Assembly (NCBI GenBank): GCA_004802705.1
Contig: SGPL01000207.1
Location: 1 to 53,149 of the forward strand
Reading direction: 5' to 3'
DNA: 53,149 bases
Origin: Bondarzewia mesenterica
Lineage: Eukaryota; Basidiomycota; Agaricomycetes; Russulales; Bondarzewiaceae
In this document: one piece after another, positions 1-12,469 of the stretch
How positions within the stretch are numbered: position 1 is the first letter of the stretch
Layout: every line of letters starts with the position of its first letter
The notes under the pieces: generated by a model
Databases searched by the model: none
What the model was told of the DNA's origin: nothing
Seen by the model: the letters and a program-made list of their open reading frames with translations, nothing else
Position numbers and translations under genes: made by a program

Positions 1-441
1 TGCCACTCCGCAAGAGCCGATCGATGACGTTCACCATGAGCGGGTCGAACGGGAGCGGGTCGCGGCTGGCCGCCGACGTGCCGCCGCCTGTCCCACCGCT
101 CCCGAAGAACATCCCCATGTCGGCGAGGATGAAGCCGCTGCCGCCAAGTCCCAGCGTTCCGTCTTCTCTGCCGCGCAGAGACACGTCCACTGAGCGGCGG
201 CAGAGGCGGTATTCTGGTCACAACACACCGTCTATGTCGATGCCGAGGCAGAAGAAGAAGAAGAAGCAAGACGACGTGCTGAAGCCTCCCGATCTCCGCA
301 AAGTGCCCGATCTCCTTCCTATCTTCCTAGAAATGGTACGTTAAAATGATCGACCTTGTTCAAAATGTCATCCCCTGATTTATCCCTTGCCTGCGACAAC
401 GCCAGATGCGACCTCAGCTGCGACCGCGCAGTGTGCGATAG
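1..441 (+). CDS. 3' end of an unidentified proline-rich, basic protein (5' truncated by the window edge)
   Basis: An open frame enters from the left edge (frame starting at base 3) and runs to a stop at 342-344. The visible stretch is low-complexity: proline-rich, then a run of five lysines, then a short ordered-looking tail ending LRKVPDLLPIFLEM. Right after that Met codon is a good donor (GTACGT at about 336). A CCAG acceptor at about 402-405 would join a 12-codon terminal exon with a stop at 441. The unspliced alternative simply ends at 344. The real start lies outside the window, so the ATG at 24 need not be the start. I do not recognise the family. The basic tract could be a nuclear localisation signal, but that is inference. 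Confidence 0.45.
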
Positions 442-783
442 ACCCGCTGCTGCATCAGTAGTGAATGTGTCGATGTTTCACTGTACTTTAAATCTTCTTC
501 GATCTGTACTATACGATAATCGGTGCCAGAGTCTGGACTGACTGGACAGGAAGGATGTTATTTTTTGCACTTGGGTATGCCGCCTTTCAAGCAAAAGACT
601 AAAGGATGCAAATAAAAATGGAATCGGGGGTACCTTCGTCCTTTGTAACTGTATAGATGTATGTATGTATGCAACGCCGATGGTATCTATGTTGGATTAG
701 TTATTCTCATTGCACGATAAGCAGAATGAGCATCACAAAAGCCGGAATCGGGGCAGACCAGCTGCCGGATCAAAACTCGACCG
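442..783. other. Intergenic gap between two convergent 3' ends
   Basis: No gene seen. It holds the 3' flanks of the left-edge gene and of the NDR kinase, with a short ATGT-type microsatellite near 656-672. No RNA gene is recognisable. Confidence 0.5.
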
Positions 784-2689
<1,906 letters not shown>

Positions 2690-3039
2690 TGCGTTGTCTA
2701 CAGTGAACTTCGGCTGAACGCTAACGTCTTGCTGTGTCCTACTACAAGTCCATGGAAACGCCCGAGATCACGTGGAGCCGCCGTGTGGGGTCGCAGACTC
2801 TGAGCTGCTGGACTCGGAATTCTTCCATCTCCTCAGATTCTCTCGGAAGATAACTAGAGGGCATCCTGAAGAATACACTTGTACAACATTGAATAGGCAA
2901 GAGAACAAAGTGGCACATAATCACTTCAAATCTGTAAAAGCAGCCGCACGAATAATACAGTAGTCGCTAACGTATGTAGTCAAAAGCATATACTAATAGC
3001 ACAATCCACATATCCCACCATCATCCACGTATCCCACCA
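2690..3039. other. 5' flank of the NDR kinase gene
   Basis: About 350 bp between the kinase start and the stop of the next minus-strand gene. No coding signal seen. A 19-bp tandem duplication (TATCCCACCATCATCCACG, second copy slightly changed) covers about 3011-3047 and overlaps the stop codon of the neighbour. Confidence 0.45.
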
Positions 3040-4376
3040 TCATCCCTCTCTTTGGTATAAGTCCCTAATCAGCTGCGCTTCACTCGCAGCCCATTGTTGC
3101 CTACTTCCGATTGTTCCTGTGTCCACAGAGTACTGCGATTGACTGTCAAATGTCGATGATGGTTGGTTATATCCTGGTGAAGCAGACATTGGCCGAGGAA
3201 ATGGGGGCAGATTGGCGCTGGATGCATCAGAAGGAGGCATGCCGTGATAGATGCTCATCGTCTGCCCACGATCGGGTTGTCTGGACGGTCCATGAGGAGG
3301 CAGAGGCGATGCGCCTCGAGGGACCGTGTACGGCGACGCGTTCAATCTGGGACGCCGTCGAGTAACAAAACCAGAAAAAAGATTATGAGACTCACAGACG
3401 GCCACGATCAAACTGTTCTGCCGAAGCGTAAGGACTAGGCAACTGGGAGGCAACGGCGTGGCTGCAAAATCCCTGAGTATCGCGATGAGCCGGATACTTT
3501 TAGATGGGCTCACTTGTAGAAAGTTATAGCCTGTTGAGAAGAACTGGCAACTGGTGTCTCTGCATGATCAGGCTGATGCTTGCCGTATGCTGATAGTGGG
3601 TCAAAGTCCAAATGGGAAGATGCAGTCGCATGGTGCCCCAATGGAATAGTATAGTCAGTAGTGACAGGACGTGGATTTCCCCTTCGGTTGATGGGGCGAG
3701 ACGGCGGCGGTAATGATAGATGTTGGTGTCTAATGGAGGTTGCAGAAGGTCCACTACGGTCAAACCGAGGGAGGACGTGTGGAAGATCACCGGTGACAGA
3801 GGGCTGCGGAGAAGCTAACGGAGAGGCAGCTCTAGAATCCAAGCCGTCCCATGACAGACGTACAACATCATCGAATGGCGGACCATCCAAAGAAGGCCCA
3901 GTTGGTGTGAAAGGTGGAGGAGGACTGGCTCGCGGGTCCCCTGAAATGAGCGAGCTATGATGGGGACGTGGAGAGCCCGATCTCGCGCTATCTACCAACC
4001 TCGTACGAGCTACAGGGTCCTGCAGGGCCTTCTGTGAAGAATTGTTTCGTCTGCGGATACGAAGAGGCTGTGTGTTCGCGGTTGGCACTGGCGCCTTCAC
4101 ATCATCTAAGCCCTGCTTTCCCCAGGTGTCCTGTCCCATATGCTGCTGCGCCGAAGACGAACCTCCAGATGACCTCCGGTAACTTGAAGCAACGGCCTCA
4201 AATGCAGTTTCATCATAGATGGGCCATCCGTCTTCATCGACGATCCTCATCGGTGCTGGAGCGGACAAGGAGCTCTCGATGGCTTGTGAGATCTTTTGAT
4301 CAAATTCATCCTGCGAGAGGCGGTACGGCGGTGGTGGTGGGGCATAATCTGTGGGGCTGTTGTTCGAGTGAGACAT
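3040..4376 (-). CDS. Proline/serine-rich conserved fungal protein of unknown function
   Basis: Exon 1 (from the ATG at 4376) is open for 288 codons. It starts with a short PPPPYRLSQDEFDQKI segment followed by an acidic DEDGWPIYDE motif. The middle is disordered, rich in Pro/Ser/Arg and with many SP sites. Two introns fit well: GTGAGC after the codons for AITFY, then a 70-nt exon bounded by TTTGCAG and GTGAGT (reading NHAVASQLPSPYASAEQFDR), then a last exon starting after GTCCCAG and ending with the stop at 3040-3042. The spliced C-terminus continues as a Pro/Ser/Gln-rich tail. No catalytic motif, signal peptide or membrane segment is visible. The ordered N-terminal segment and the NHAVASQL block are the parts most likely to be conserved. 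I do not recognise a named family. It points away from the ThrE/PRM10 gene across a 937-bp gap. Confidence 0.75.
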
Positions 4377-5313
4377 GAAAAAAGGAGGATGGGCGGAGAG
4401 GTAGGCGGAGATAGAGGTCTGGCAGATGGGCGTTGAGTTTTACATGACTGGCCGAGGCGAGGTGCTCAAAATAATGTCTGCCATATAAGCGCTCGCGACT
4501 AGAGGCGATGTAAAGTGCTACTAAAGTGCTGCACTTACCGAGACCGAGGTGACCGGTTAGGAAACGTGCAGACTCCGACCCTCGAGTCAAATTACACTTT
4601 ACACTGCTGCCCCACTGCGCATGCCCAAAGCCCTGCATAGCTGCATACCCCATCTGATTCATCAAACAGTTCATGTCCACACTGACCAAAAGTCCAGGTA
4701 TACTTTTTGTATCCCAGTGCCACGTTCATTTTCCCATGTTCCAGAATATCGTAGCGGGCCGCTGTCCCGAAAATACATACTTCCCGCGTCAACATCCATT
4801 GACCTGCACGCGCAGTACGTGGGACCAATGGAGACCAATGGGCCACCAGGATACATAACAACTCTAGGAACGAGCAACCAGTTTGAAACTCTTCTCGTAT
4901 CACTAGCCTTGATAATGACACAACGTAGGTTATCTAGGTTTATCCGATGCTACATGTTGTACTTGTAATTCAACAGCTTAAAAGATCATCTCACCTACAG
5001 CTGCACGGAGATTATTTTTCTCATTGATAATGCTACCAGTACCAGGTCCGGCATGTCTCGTACGTAGGCCCGCGTTCCTAATGCCTGGCGTGATTCCCAT
5101 TAACCGTGTCTCAGATCTCGGAACTCAGTACTCATCCAAATCTGATCCTAATCATGACCGAGACATTCGTGTGCTGTGACGATGAGTTCAATGTAACGCT
5201 TAAAACACAAGACATCTCTCAAATACCCCCACCACTCTACTACCATTCACCAGGAATCAGCTCTCTGCATTTTCATTCGCGTGTTAGTTCCTGTCTATTC
5301 GTTGAACATCAGT
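4377..5313. other. Divergent intergenic region (937 bp)
   Basis: No convincing gene: the open frames here are short, overlap on opposite strands and lack recognisable sequence. It probably carries the promoters of the proline-rich gene (-) and the ThrE/PRM10 gene (+). The only site noted is a pair of CCAAT boxes 10 bp apart (4825-4839). Confidence 0.5.
4825..4839 (+). promoter_or_regulatory. Pair of CCAAT boxes, 10 bp apart
   Basis: Two copies of GACCAATG follow each other one helical turn apart. CCAAT is the core of the fungal Hap complex site. Location inside a divergent intergenic region supports the reading, but such a short motif is weak evidence alone. Confidence 0.25.
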
Positions 5314-7854
5314 ATGTCAGGTCCTGAGCGCCCTTCGATGGGTCGCCGTCGCACATCGACGAGGTTTCCAAGGGATCCCTCAGTCCTGAATTATCGTCTG
5401 GACAATTCTGTTGCTCCCGATGCTTCGCCCTTTTCGTTCTCGCAAACTCCTATCATCCCTCCCATCGCTGCTGCCAGTCCCTTCCACCACACCTCTGGCT
5501 GGTCTGTACGCCGTCCGTTTGAGTTTGAATCCACTCCAAATCTAGGCAACTTCCCCACTTCGCGGACACTGCCAAATGTCTCCGCCTACCAAGACACCCC
5601 CCGCCGTCGATCCGACGAGAGTGATGAAACTCTCTACTCCTCGAATAACTATGATGTCTATGACACCGGCAGACTCTCCTTTCCCTCCGAACGACAATCA
5701 TACGATATTCCTCCTCCCAATACCGCCTCCAACTACGCGATCAGACCGCGAGATTTCAGTTACCGGCGGCACCGGTCGAGTAGCTTTGCTGGCCTCGAGG
5801 ATCATGCGGGACCTGCTCTTGGTGAAAAAAACCGTCCACGAGGCTGGAGCAATGACTTATCAATTGAGGCGGGGATAGAGACGCAACCTCAGACTCCTTG
5901 TCCTCCGGGTGGAGGATTTTTTATAAACCTGTTTGAACATTACCGTGCTTCACATGCCCCTCATCATGATTTGGACCGCTCAGAGCCATCAGCACTATCA
6001 ACAAGCGTTACGGACTTGCACCGGTCGGAATCGTCTTTGTCCAATGAGTCCGAAGGGTTAGATCTTGACGATCCGCGGATTACGGGCGTGCGCAAGAATC
6101 GTCTAGAAGACCCTGAGGACATCGAGGACACCTGCAAGAAGCAGATCGGTTTGCAAGGGTTGGATTACAGAATGCGTAAGAAGGAGGTCAAAAAAAATAG
6201 CCATTCAATCAAATGTGACCTGTGCGTCCTTCTCTTCTGATGTTTTTTTTGCTCTTGTCTAACATGTAAGTGCACAGCCTTCCTGAACCGTCAAAGGTTT
6301 ATCATGAAGCTGGGCCGTGCTCTTATGTTCTTTGGTGCACCTTCTCACCGGATCGAGTCGCAGCTTCATGCTGCATGCCGGGTCCTCGATGTCAAAGCCG
6401 AATTCATTCTCTTACCAAACCTTATGATCAGCACTTTTGGAGACGAGGGAACAAAAACATCCGAGACACACATCTTGCGATGCGGTGGTCGTCTGGCACT
6501 GGGTAACTTGGTCAAGGTTCACCAAATCTATCGGCGAGTTGTCCATGACGAAGTCAGTGCCAAAAAGGCCACCGACCTGCTCGTGGAGCTTGTCAAATCC
6601 CCACCAATCTATTCGGCGACTGAGCGATCTGTTCTCTCCTTGCTTTTGGCTGCTTTGATCTGTCCGCTCACATTTGGCGGTTCTTTCATCGATATGTTGA
6701 TTGCGGCTCTGGCAGGTCTTCTGTTGTGTGTGCTGCAACAACTTGTTGCGTCCAACAGCACGCTGTATTCCAGCATCTTCGAGTGCGTTTTTTTTGATTC
6801 TATTCGTGTCTGAAACCGATTCTGAAAACATATAGTATCACTGTCACGATCTTTATCTCCTTCACCGTGCGGGGATTGAGTAGCATCGGCAAGGAGATCT
6901 TCTGCTACACAGCAATATCATCCGCCAGTATCGTCACCATCTTGCCTGGCTATCTTGTTCGTATGTATCATTTTACTCCCCCCTCTCTCTCATGCACATT
7001 TTTTTGCAGTATGTAGCTCGCTCGAAATCGCTTCTAAGACCATGATCTGCGGGTCTGTTCGCATGGTATATGCTTTAGTCTACACTCTCTTTCTCGGCTT
7101 TGGCCTCCAGCTGGTTCGGATCTCTATCTCGTCGTTGACCCAGGCCAGCGTGGAAAACTAGAAGCTTTTGGCTCCGCTCTCCAACGCACCGTCATCTACA
7201 ATGGCGTGTTCACTCCGGATAACTCTACTGGCTCCGAGTTTTCTTCCCTGAGCACATTCACTTTCGCGAATGCCACGACATCGTATTTCTCCCCAACAAA
7301 CATCGTCAAAGGCTGCTACCGTCACCCTGGATTCGCCTGGTATCTTCAGCCATTCCCATGGTGGACACAGTTCTTGATAGTGCCTCTATTCGGAATCTGC
7401 ACGACGCTTGCCAACCTCCAGCCATACCGGAGCAAAGAGTTCCCCGTCATGATTATTATCGCCTGCGTTTCCTATGCTACCAACAAGGTCGCCGTCCACT
7501 ATATCTTCAATCGGTCTGAGGTTGTCTCAGCTGTCGGAGCATTCACGGTTGGTATGCTCGGTAATGTTTACTCGCGAAAGATGGGTAGTACGGCCTTCAC
7601 CTCCGTGGTCCCTGGAATATTGTTTCTGGTTCCCGTAAGTGTGTCTACCGTTCATCTCCTTTCATGTATATTCAAAGTATACGGTCATCTAGTCTGGCCT
7701 CTCGCAGGCGGGAGGTATGACCACCGACATTGGTATCGACATCGGCAATTCAATGATCAACGTTGTCATCGGTATCACTGTGGGGTTATTCATAAGCCAG
7801 ACGATCACCTATATGTTCGGCTCGAAGAAGCATGGGGCCGTCGTTTCATTCTAA
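5314..7854 (+). CDS. ThrE/PRM10 family multispanning membrane protein (DUF1212)
   Basis: A long disordered N-terminal exon (from the ATG at 5314; an upstream in-frame GTG is not a eukaryotic start) leads through a GTGACC...CACAG intron into the hallmark SFLNRQRFIMKLGRALMFFG, APSHRIESQL block of the ThrE domain. Further exons give hydrophobic segments: LLAALICPLTFGGSFIDML, the IFISFTVRGL/SSASIVTILPGYL pair, ASKTMICGSVRMVYALVYT, then the second half with WTQFLIVPLFGICTTLANLQ and a final GGMTTDIGIDIGNSM exon ending VVSF at 7854. That is about ten membrane spans in two related halves, as in bacterial ThrE-type exporters and yeast Prm10. In bacteria the family exports threonine and serine. The substrate in fungi is not established. 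At least five short introns. It converges on MED20 with a 186-bp gap. Confidence 0.88.
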
Positions 7855-8040
7855 TACTTTCTATATTCTACACATCATTGGGAAGGAGACATCATCCATT
7901 CTGTGAACCTTGTATAATCTCTTGATGAAAAGAGACCTATGTTGCTTTGCGCCGTCTCAATGTCTGCATGTTGTATCAGGCAGTACCACGATTATGTCTG
8001 TAAGTCGCTTGTCTGCCGGCACCTGTGAACCTCATCCACA

Positions 8041-9149
8041 TCAAACGAGCCTTTCTGATTTCAGTGCACCCATGATAAAGTATGCCGATCTACGATCTCT
8101 ACCAACACCCTCCCAGTCACTCTTGCTACGAGTAGATAGGTCTTCTTCTCCTACCGCGTAGATGTCATCAGTCGGCTCTTTCTCTACTTCGCGTGTTTGA
8201 TTTTCTTCGGCCTCCCTGTCCCAAAGGACGTCCTCCCACTGTGCATCACTGATGGTCACAGCAGATATCTTTTCCTTCCGATCGTTTGGCAGGATGGATA
8301 GAAGCAACTCTGAAAGCAGTTCTGGGATATGTCTGGCTTCAGATGACTCTTTCCCCGCCTCTTCGGTGGGCTCTGGTTGGTGTATCATAGTTGACACGGG
8401 GAGGTACTCCGCCTGCAAACAATCATAATTATAGTAGCTTATAGTGGCAACAAAAACGATATCTTTGAATCGCACCTCAAGAAGTATACCCTTCACAGTG
8501 CCACCGGCCAATATCACGTTTCCCGCGCGAACGATCCAGTCACTTCCAATAGCAAAAATATTGCCATCGATGACCACTTGTTGAGCAGACACTTGTCTGG
8601 ATTGGGATGCTCCAGGAGCAGACTGCCTGGTTGAGATCCAGCGCGCCCGCAGAAGGGTGAGCAGCTGCTCCAAAGCACCCGGAGGACTGAGGGTGAGGAA
8701 GGTATTGCGATAATGAGGAACTTCGGGTGCCTTGTATGATGGATCATTAGCGGCCCCTGGCGGCTGTAGAGACGCCAGGTCGGCACGGGTAGGAGCAAAG
8801 GGGTCATCAACCAGGACAAAGACGTGGTCGCTCATAGTCAAAGCACACATGGTGCGTTCCGAAGGAGAGTGGGCACCAGGTCCTGCAGTAAGCGTCGAGC
8901 GATATGTCCTAACAGACAATTGCCATTTCCCTTGAAATTGTCCCTTGACAGTCGTGCTCTATGAGTTCAAACGCGAAACATCATGGCCGCACCACATACA
9001 TTGTGATTTCGTAGAATATTCTCGTTAATCAAGTCCAATCCATTCGTTGGTGCGCTTGACCATCGAGCCACTCTGTTTCACAAGATTAACTGCTATCACC
9101 GATTTAATTCGAATCAAACGATATAGAAGGCGTACTTTGTGATGCCCAT
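8041..9149 (-). CDS. MED20: Mediator complex subunit 20
   Basis: Head-module Mediator subunit that helps RNA polymerase II initiation. The gene is easily missed because the first two exons are tiny. The ATG at 9149 gives a 14-nt exon (9136-9149, MGITK), then exon 9000-9072 (VARWSSAPTNGLDLINENIL) and exon 8477-8958 starting STVKGQFQGKWQLSVRTYR. Exon 4 begins at 8412 with AEYLPVS. Together these match the family pattern: N-terminal MGxT...RW, GxW.LSVR.YR, and GNVILAGGTVKGILLE-AEYLPV. The 63-nt intron between LLE and AEYLP (8413-8475, GTGCGA...GCAG) has no stop and stays in frame, so it looks like coding sequence, but family alignment argues for removal. It shares a roughly 190-bp divergent promoter with ORC4. 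Confidence 0.88.
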
Positions 9150-9223
9150 GGCACCGGGGGATGCTCATCGCAGAAATCTGAGTGAGCGAGCGGTGTCACT
9201 GTGACTGACGCGCTGCCTGAATT

Positions 9224-9239
9224 CACGTGATGGACGCGT
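9224..9239 (+). promoter_or_regulatory. CACGTG E-box next to an ACGCGT MCB element in the MED20/ORC4 promoter
   Basis: CACGTG at 9224-9229 and the palindrome ACGCGT at 9234-9239 lie about 100 bp upstream of the ORC4 start. ACGCGT is the MBF (MluI cell-cycle box) site that in yeasts drives G1/S genes for DNA replication, which fits ORC4. A related ACGCGC lies near 9208-9213. Function is inferred from position and motif only. Confidence 0.4.
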
Positions 9240-9338
9240 CGTAACTGACAAGGCGAGACCATTGCAAGAATTGACTCAAGTGGCCCGCCGTGCACTCACT
9301 GCATCTACCGCACTCTCCTAAATAACTCTTAGCTTCCT

Positions 9339-11986
9339 ATGCCCCCAAAACGAAAGGCACCTCCAACGACATCCGAGACGGAACGCCCTGCCACCAGATC
9401 TCGGACGCGCTCTACGGCTTTGGCGGAAAATCCCCCACCTTTACCTCCGCCTGCACGCCGTGGTCGATCTCGTAAAGCTCCGTCGCCTCCTTCAATAGCG
9501 GTTGGAAACCATAAGGGCCCAACCACTCGTGCAAGAAAGATCACTCAACTGAAGTCTCCGGATGACGAATCTTCAGAGAACGTACTCGAGAGCCCCGACA
9601 AGAATGTGGTCGCCCCGCGTCGCGGCCGGCCTCGCAAACCACCTACTGCCCATCCGGAACTCCCCAATACCAGACGTACCCGTGTATCAAAAGTTCTCAA
9701 CTCTAAAGCTGACAATGAAACGCTTCCCAATGACGAGGTCGAGAAGGCAGAGGATCAGGTAGAGGTACCTATGCGCCGCGGTCGACCTCACAAAGCTCCT
9801 ACTCCACTCCCAACCGCCCGACAAGCATCGACATCTCAAAAAACTCGTGCGAGAGAGATGAGGGCTCGTCAAGCGCGCGACCCAGAGCTGGATGATGACG
9901 AACTCGCGGTGATTGAAGAGAGTGAGTGTGTTTCGTGTAGGTCGTGCGTCATGCATCTCATGAACTCACTATCCTTACTCCAGCACAACCTGTCATGGCT
10001 CGTATAGCTCATTCAAAAACAATCACTCAAGAGCCATCAGAGGAACTGTTGCTGCATACAGATGCGGCGCAGGAATCGGAGAGTAGCGCAGATGAATTGC
10101 TCTTGACTTCATCGAAGAGTCGCACTCAACTTCAGTCGACCCCTCCGCGTAGTACTGCTCCGCGATTATTCCTGCATTCGGTGGAGATTGTTACTCCTCG
10201 TGGAAAACCCACACGTCTGTCTCCAGCCGAGTCCCCTCCGCAACATATCCGCCATAGAAAAACAGGTGAAGTGCCGGAGGCTAACGCACGGACGCTACCC
10301 CTCCCAGCACTACCTCCAACAACTTTTATTCCCCCTATCACTCCATCAAAGAACATATATAGGACACCTCATGCTTCACCTTCTCGCCTACCTCATCTAT
10401 TACCCCAACATTTACATTCCTGCCTCAACGCGCAGAAGCGTGCAGTCCTCGCTGCGTTGAGGAATCCCTCTGTATTGGGACCTGCAGAAGGCGGCGGCGG
10501 CGAGCAATCTGCCAATTCTATAGCACTCGAACAGCTTAACGCTCTATTGACTGGAACTGTAGAGCGAGCAGAAGGGAACAGCTGCCTCATAGTTGGTCCT
10601 CGTGGAAGTGGTAAAACTCAGGTAATTTTGCAGTTACTATTCGCCCTATTTGTGCTCTTCAACCCGATATCGTGTATCAGATCGTGGACAAAGCCATTTC
10701 GTCCTTAAATGTGAGACCGCTTGTTATTCGACTATCGGGACACGTGCAATTCAATGACCGACTTGCAATGCGCGAGATTGCAAGGCAGTTGGCCCAACAA
10801 ACAGGGAAATCTTTTGGGCCGGAGGCAGACGACGACGCAGCTGACGACGAAAATCCATTTCTCGAAGTTGACACCACGATCTCCCTTCCTCCACCCTCCC
10901 ACCTTCCCGCACTCATCTCAGCTCTTCCGACACTTTCCCGTTCCACCATCATCATCCTAGATGCGTTTGACCTGTTTGCTCTGCATGGTCGGCAGGCTCT
11001 TCTCTATTGTCTTCTTGATACAGCGCAAAGCTGTCGCGCAGGCAACGGAAATAATGGAATCGCCGTCATTGGCGTGACCTGTCGCATAGACACTATCACT
11101 TTGCTCGAAAAGCGAGTGAAAAGCCGTTTCTCTGGACGAATCTTCCGGATGGCGGGCCCCACGAAGTTAAATGACTGGATCACAGTCGCTAGAAATATGC
11201 TCTGCCCGCCTGTGGAATATATGCAAGATGAATGGTCAACCCTATGGTCTGCAGCGGTCGAGCAATTCCTCTCGGATCGAACCGTTAACGAGTCACTCTC
11301 CGAAATCTTTGGCCTTCTGCACGATGTCAATCTGCTTCGAAGGATCTTGGTTAGTATGTAGGCAATAATCTCATCCTCAATCAACTAATTCCTTTTTCAG
11401 ACTGGCATAATCTTGGAACTAAGGTCTTCTGCTCCCTTTCCGAAACCTTCTCAACTGCATTCCGCCGTTTCTATACAGCGTGATCCTGCCCCATTCCCAT
11501 TCCTTTCATGTATGGCCATAATATCATTTACTGGTGCGAAACTGACCTCTGTTCATGCATCATGGCAGCACTATCCTACCCTTCCATTTGTTTGCTGATA
11601 GCTACAGTGCACGCGCGGACAGCAGGCCACGACTCTGTCACATTTGAGATGCTGTATGAATGTTTCCGCATCCAGGTGCGAACATCCTTATCTGCTCCTG
11701 TTCAAATTGAAGGAGGCGGTATCGGGATGGTGAAATGCAGTCGGAAAGTGCTGTTGGCTGTGCGTCCCAAGTATATTTCGATCTCCCCTGCACTGACCGT
11801 CATAATTGTCAGGCATTTGAACAGTTGGTCGCAACCAAGGCGTTCATGACTCAAGCTGCGGTAGCTAACAATCTTGGCAAAGAATTCGTGCGTTACAGAT
11901 GCATGGTTGAGAGAGACGAGGTAAAGAAGGCAGTAGAAGCTTTAGGTCAAACGAATCTTAAGAAGTGGTTCTTCAAAGCCCAATGA
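9339..11986 (+). CDS. ORC4: Origin recognition complex subunit 4, with three AT-hooks in an N-terminal extension
   Basis: AAA+ subunit of the six-protein complex that marks replication origins. The start at 9339 opens a basic, disordered extension with three AT-hook-type motifs: RRGRSRK (residues 40-46), RRGRPRK (94-100) and RRGRPHK (146-152). The AAA+ core follows: Walker A GPRGSGKT, then IVDKAISSL, and Walker B region IIILDAFDLFALHGRQALLY, where the usual Glu after the Asp is Ala. Introns: 9922-9983; a 59-nt one after GKTQ (near 10621); GTTAGT...TTTTTCAG near 11351-11400; GTATGG...TGGCAG near 11510-11568; and GTGCGT...GTCAG near 11762-11812. These splices restore the frame through RDPAPFPFLSSLSYPSICLL and EGGGIGMVKCSRKVLLAAFE. 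The winged-helix end is NLGKEFVRYRCMVERDEVKK and the stop is at 11984-11986. Identity is secure; the second-last exon boundaries are my best fit. Confidence 0.93.
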
Positions 11987-12469
11987 AATGCAGACTTTGT
12001 TCCTTTCCTATCACAGCAGCAGCTAGGGGGATCCTAAGGCACGAAGGTCGACGAGTGGCTACTCTGCCTTGGGGAGACTAGCAGCAGCCGACTTCGAGTC
12101 CTACCAATTGTTCTCATACAGCTATGACTCGAGCTAAATCCCATGCATGCAAAACATTCGAGATATTGTATTGAAACCGACAGCAACTTTCTGAAGATCG
12201 TCGAGCTGGGAGATGGAGAGATGATCGGGAGAACTAGGATCAATGCAATCTGCCTAATTCTGCCATATTGAGTGTCGGCAGTAAGTACTTAAGTATTGAT
12301 CAGCTTCCCAGGAGGAGTTCTGTATATGCGACATCAATGAACTCGAGTACAGAGTAAACCACAGGCCTGTGCGAGATTGAATGACTACAATCGTGATTTC
12401 CAAAAATTTACAAACAACGTTTGACTACCGCAATCTCGTTTATCCATACATCTTCACTCCGCTTTGAAA
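11987..12469. other. Convergent intergenic gap between ORC4 and the DUF3759 gene
   Basis: No gene seen. It contains one copy of a 52-bp interspersed repeat (12030-12081), described separately. Confidence 0.5.
12030..12081 (+). repeat. Interspersed 52-bp repeat, copy 1
   Basis: Begins GATCCTAAGGCACGAAGG and ends TTGGGGAGACTAG. A second copy with the same length lies at 39234-39285; 48 of 52 positions agree and there are no gaps. Both copies sit in the 3' flank of a plus-strand gene, in the same orientation. I see no terminal repeats or target duplications around either. Confidence 0.75.

Noticed and set aside
5281..5313. Extended start of the ThrE/PRM10 protein
   Set aside because: It would begin with GTG; the first ATG in frame is at 5314. 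The same reasoning was applied at 19792 (GTG), 26524 (TTG), 36810 (GTG), 36949 (GTG), 40164 (TTG) and 47771 (TTG).
8041..8919. A complete 292-codon gene starting at 8919
   Set aside because: The first codon is TTG, and upstream exons recover the proper MED20 N-terminus (MGITK-VARWSSAPTNGLDL).
12030..12081. Helitron 3' end, because the 52-bp repeat ends CTAG
   Set aside because: The following base is not T in either copy and there is no convincing hairpin before the end, so the CTRR match is probably chance.
12084..12105. tRNA B-box-like sequence (GACTTCGAGTCC)
   Set aside because: No matching stem, A box or cloverleaf could be built around it.
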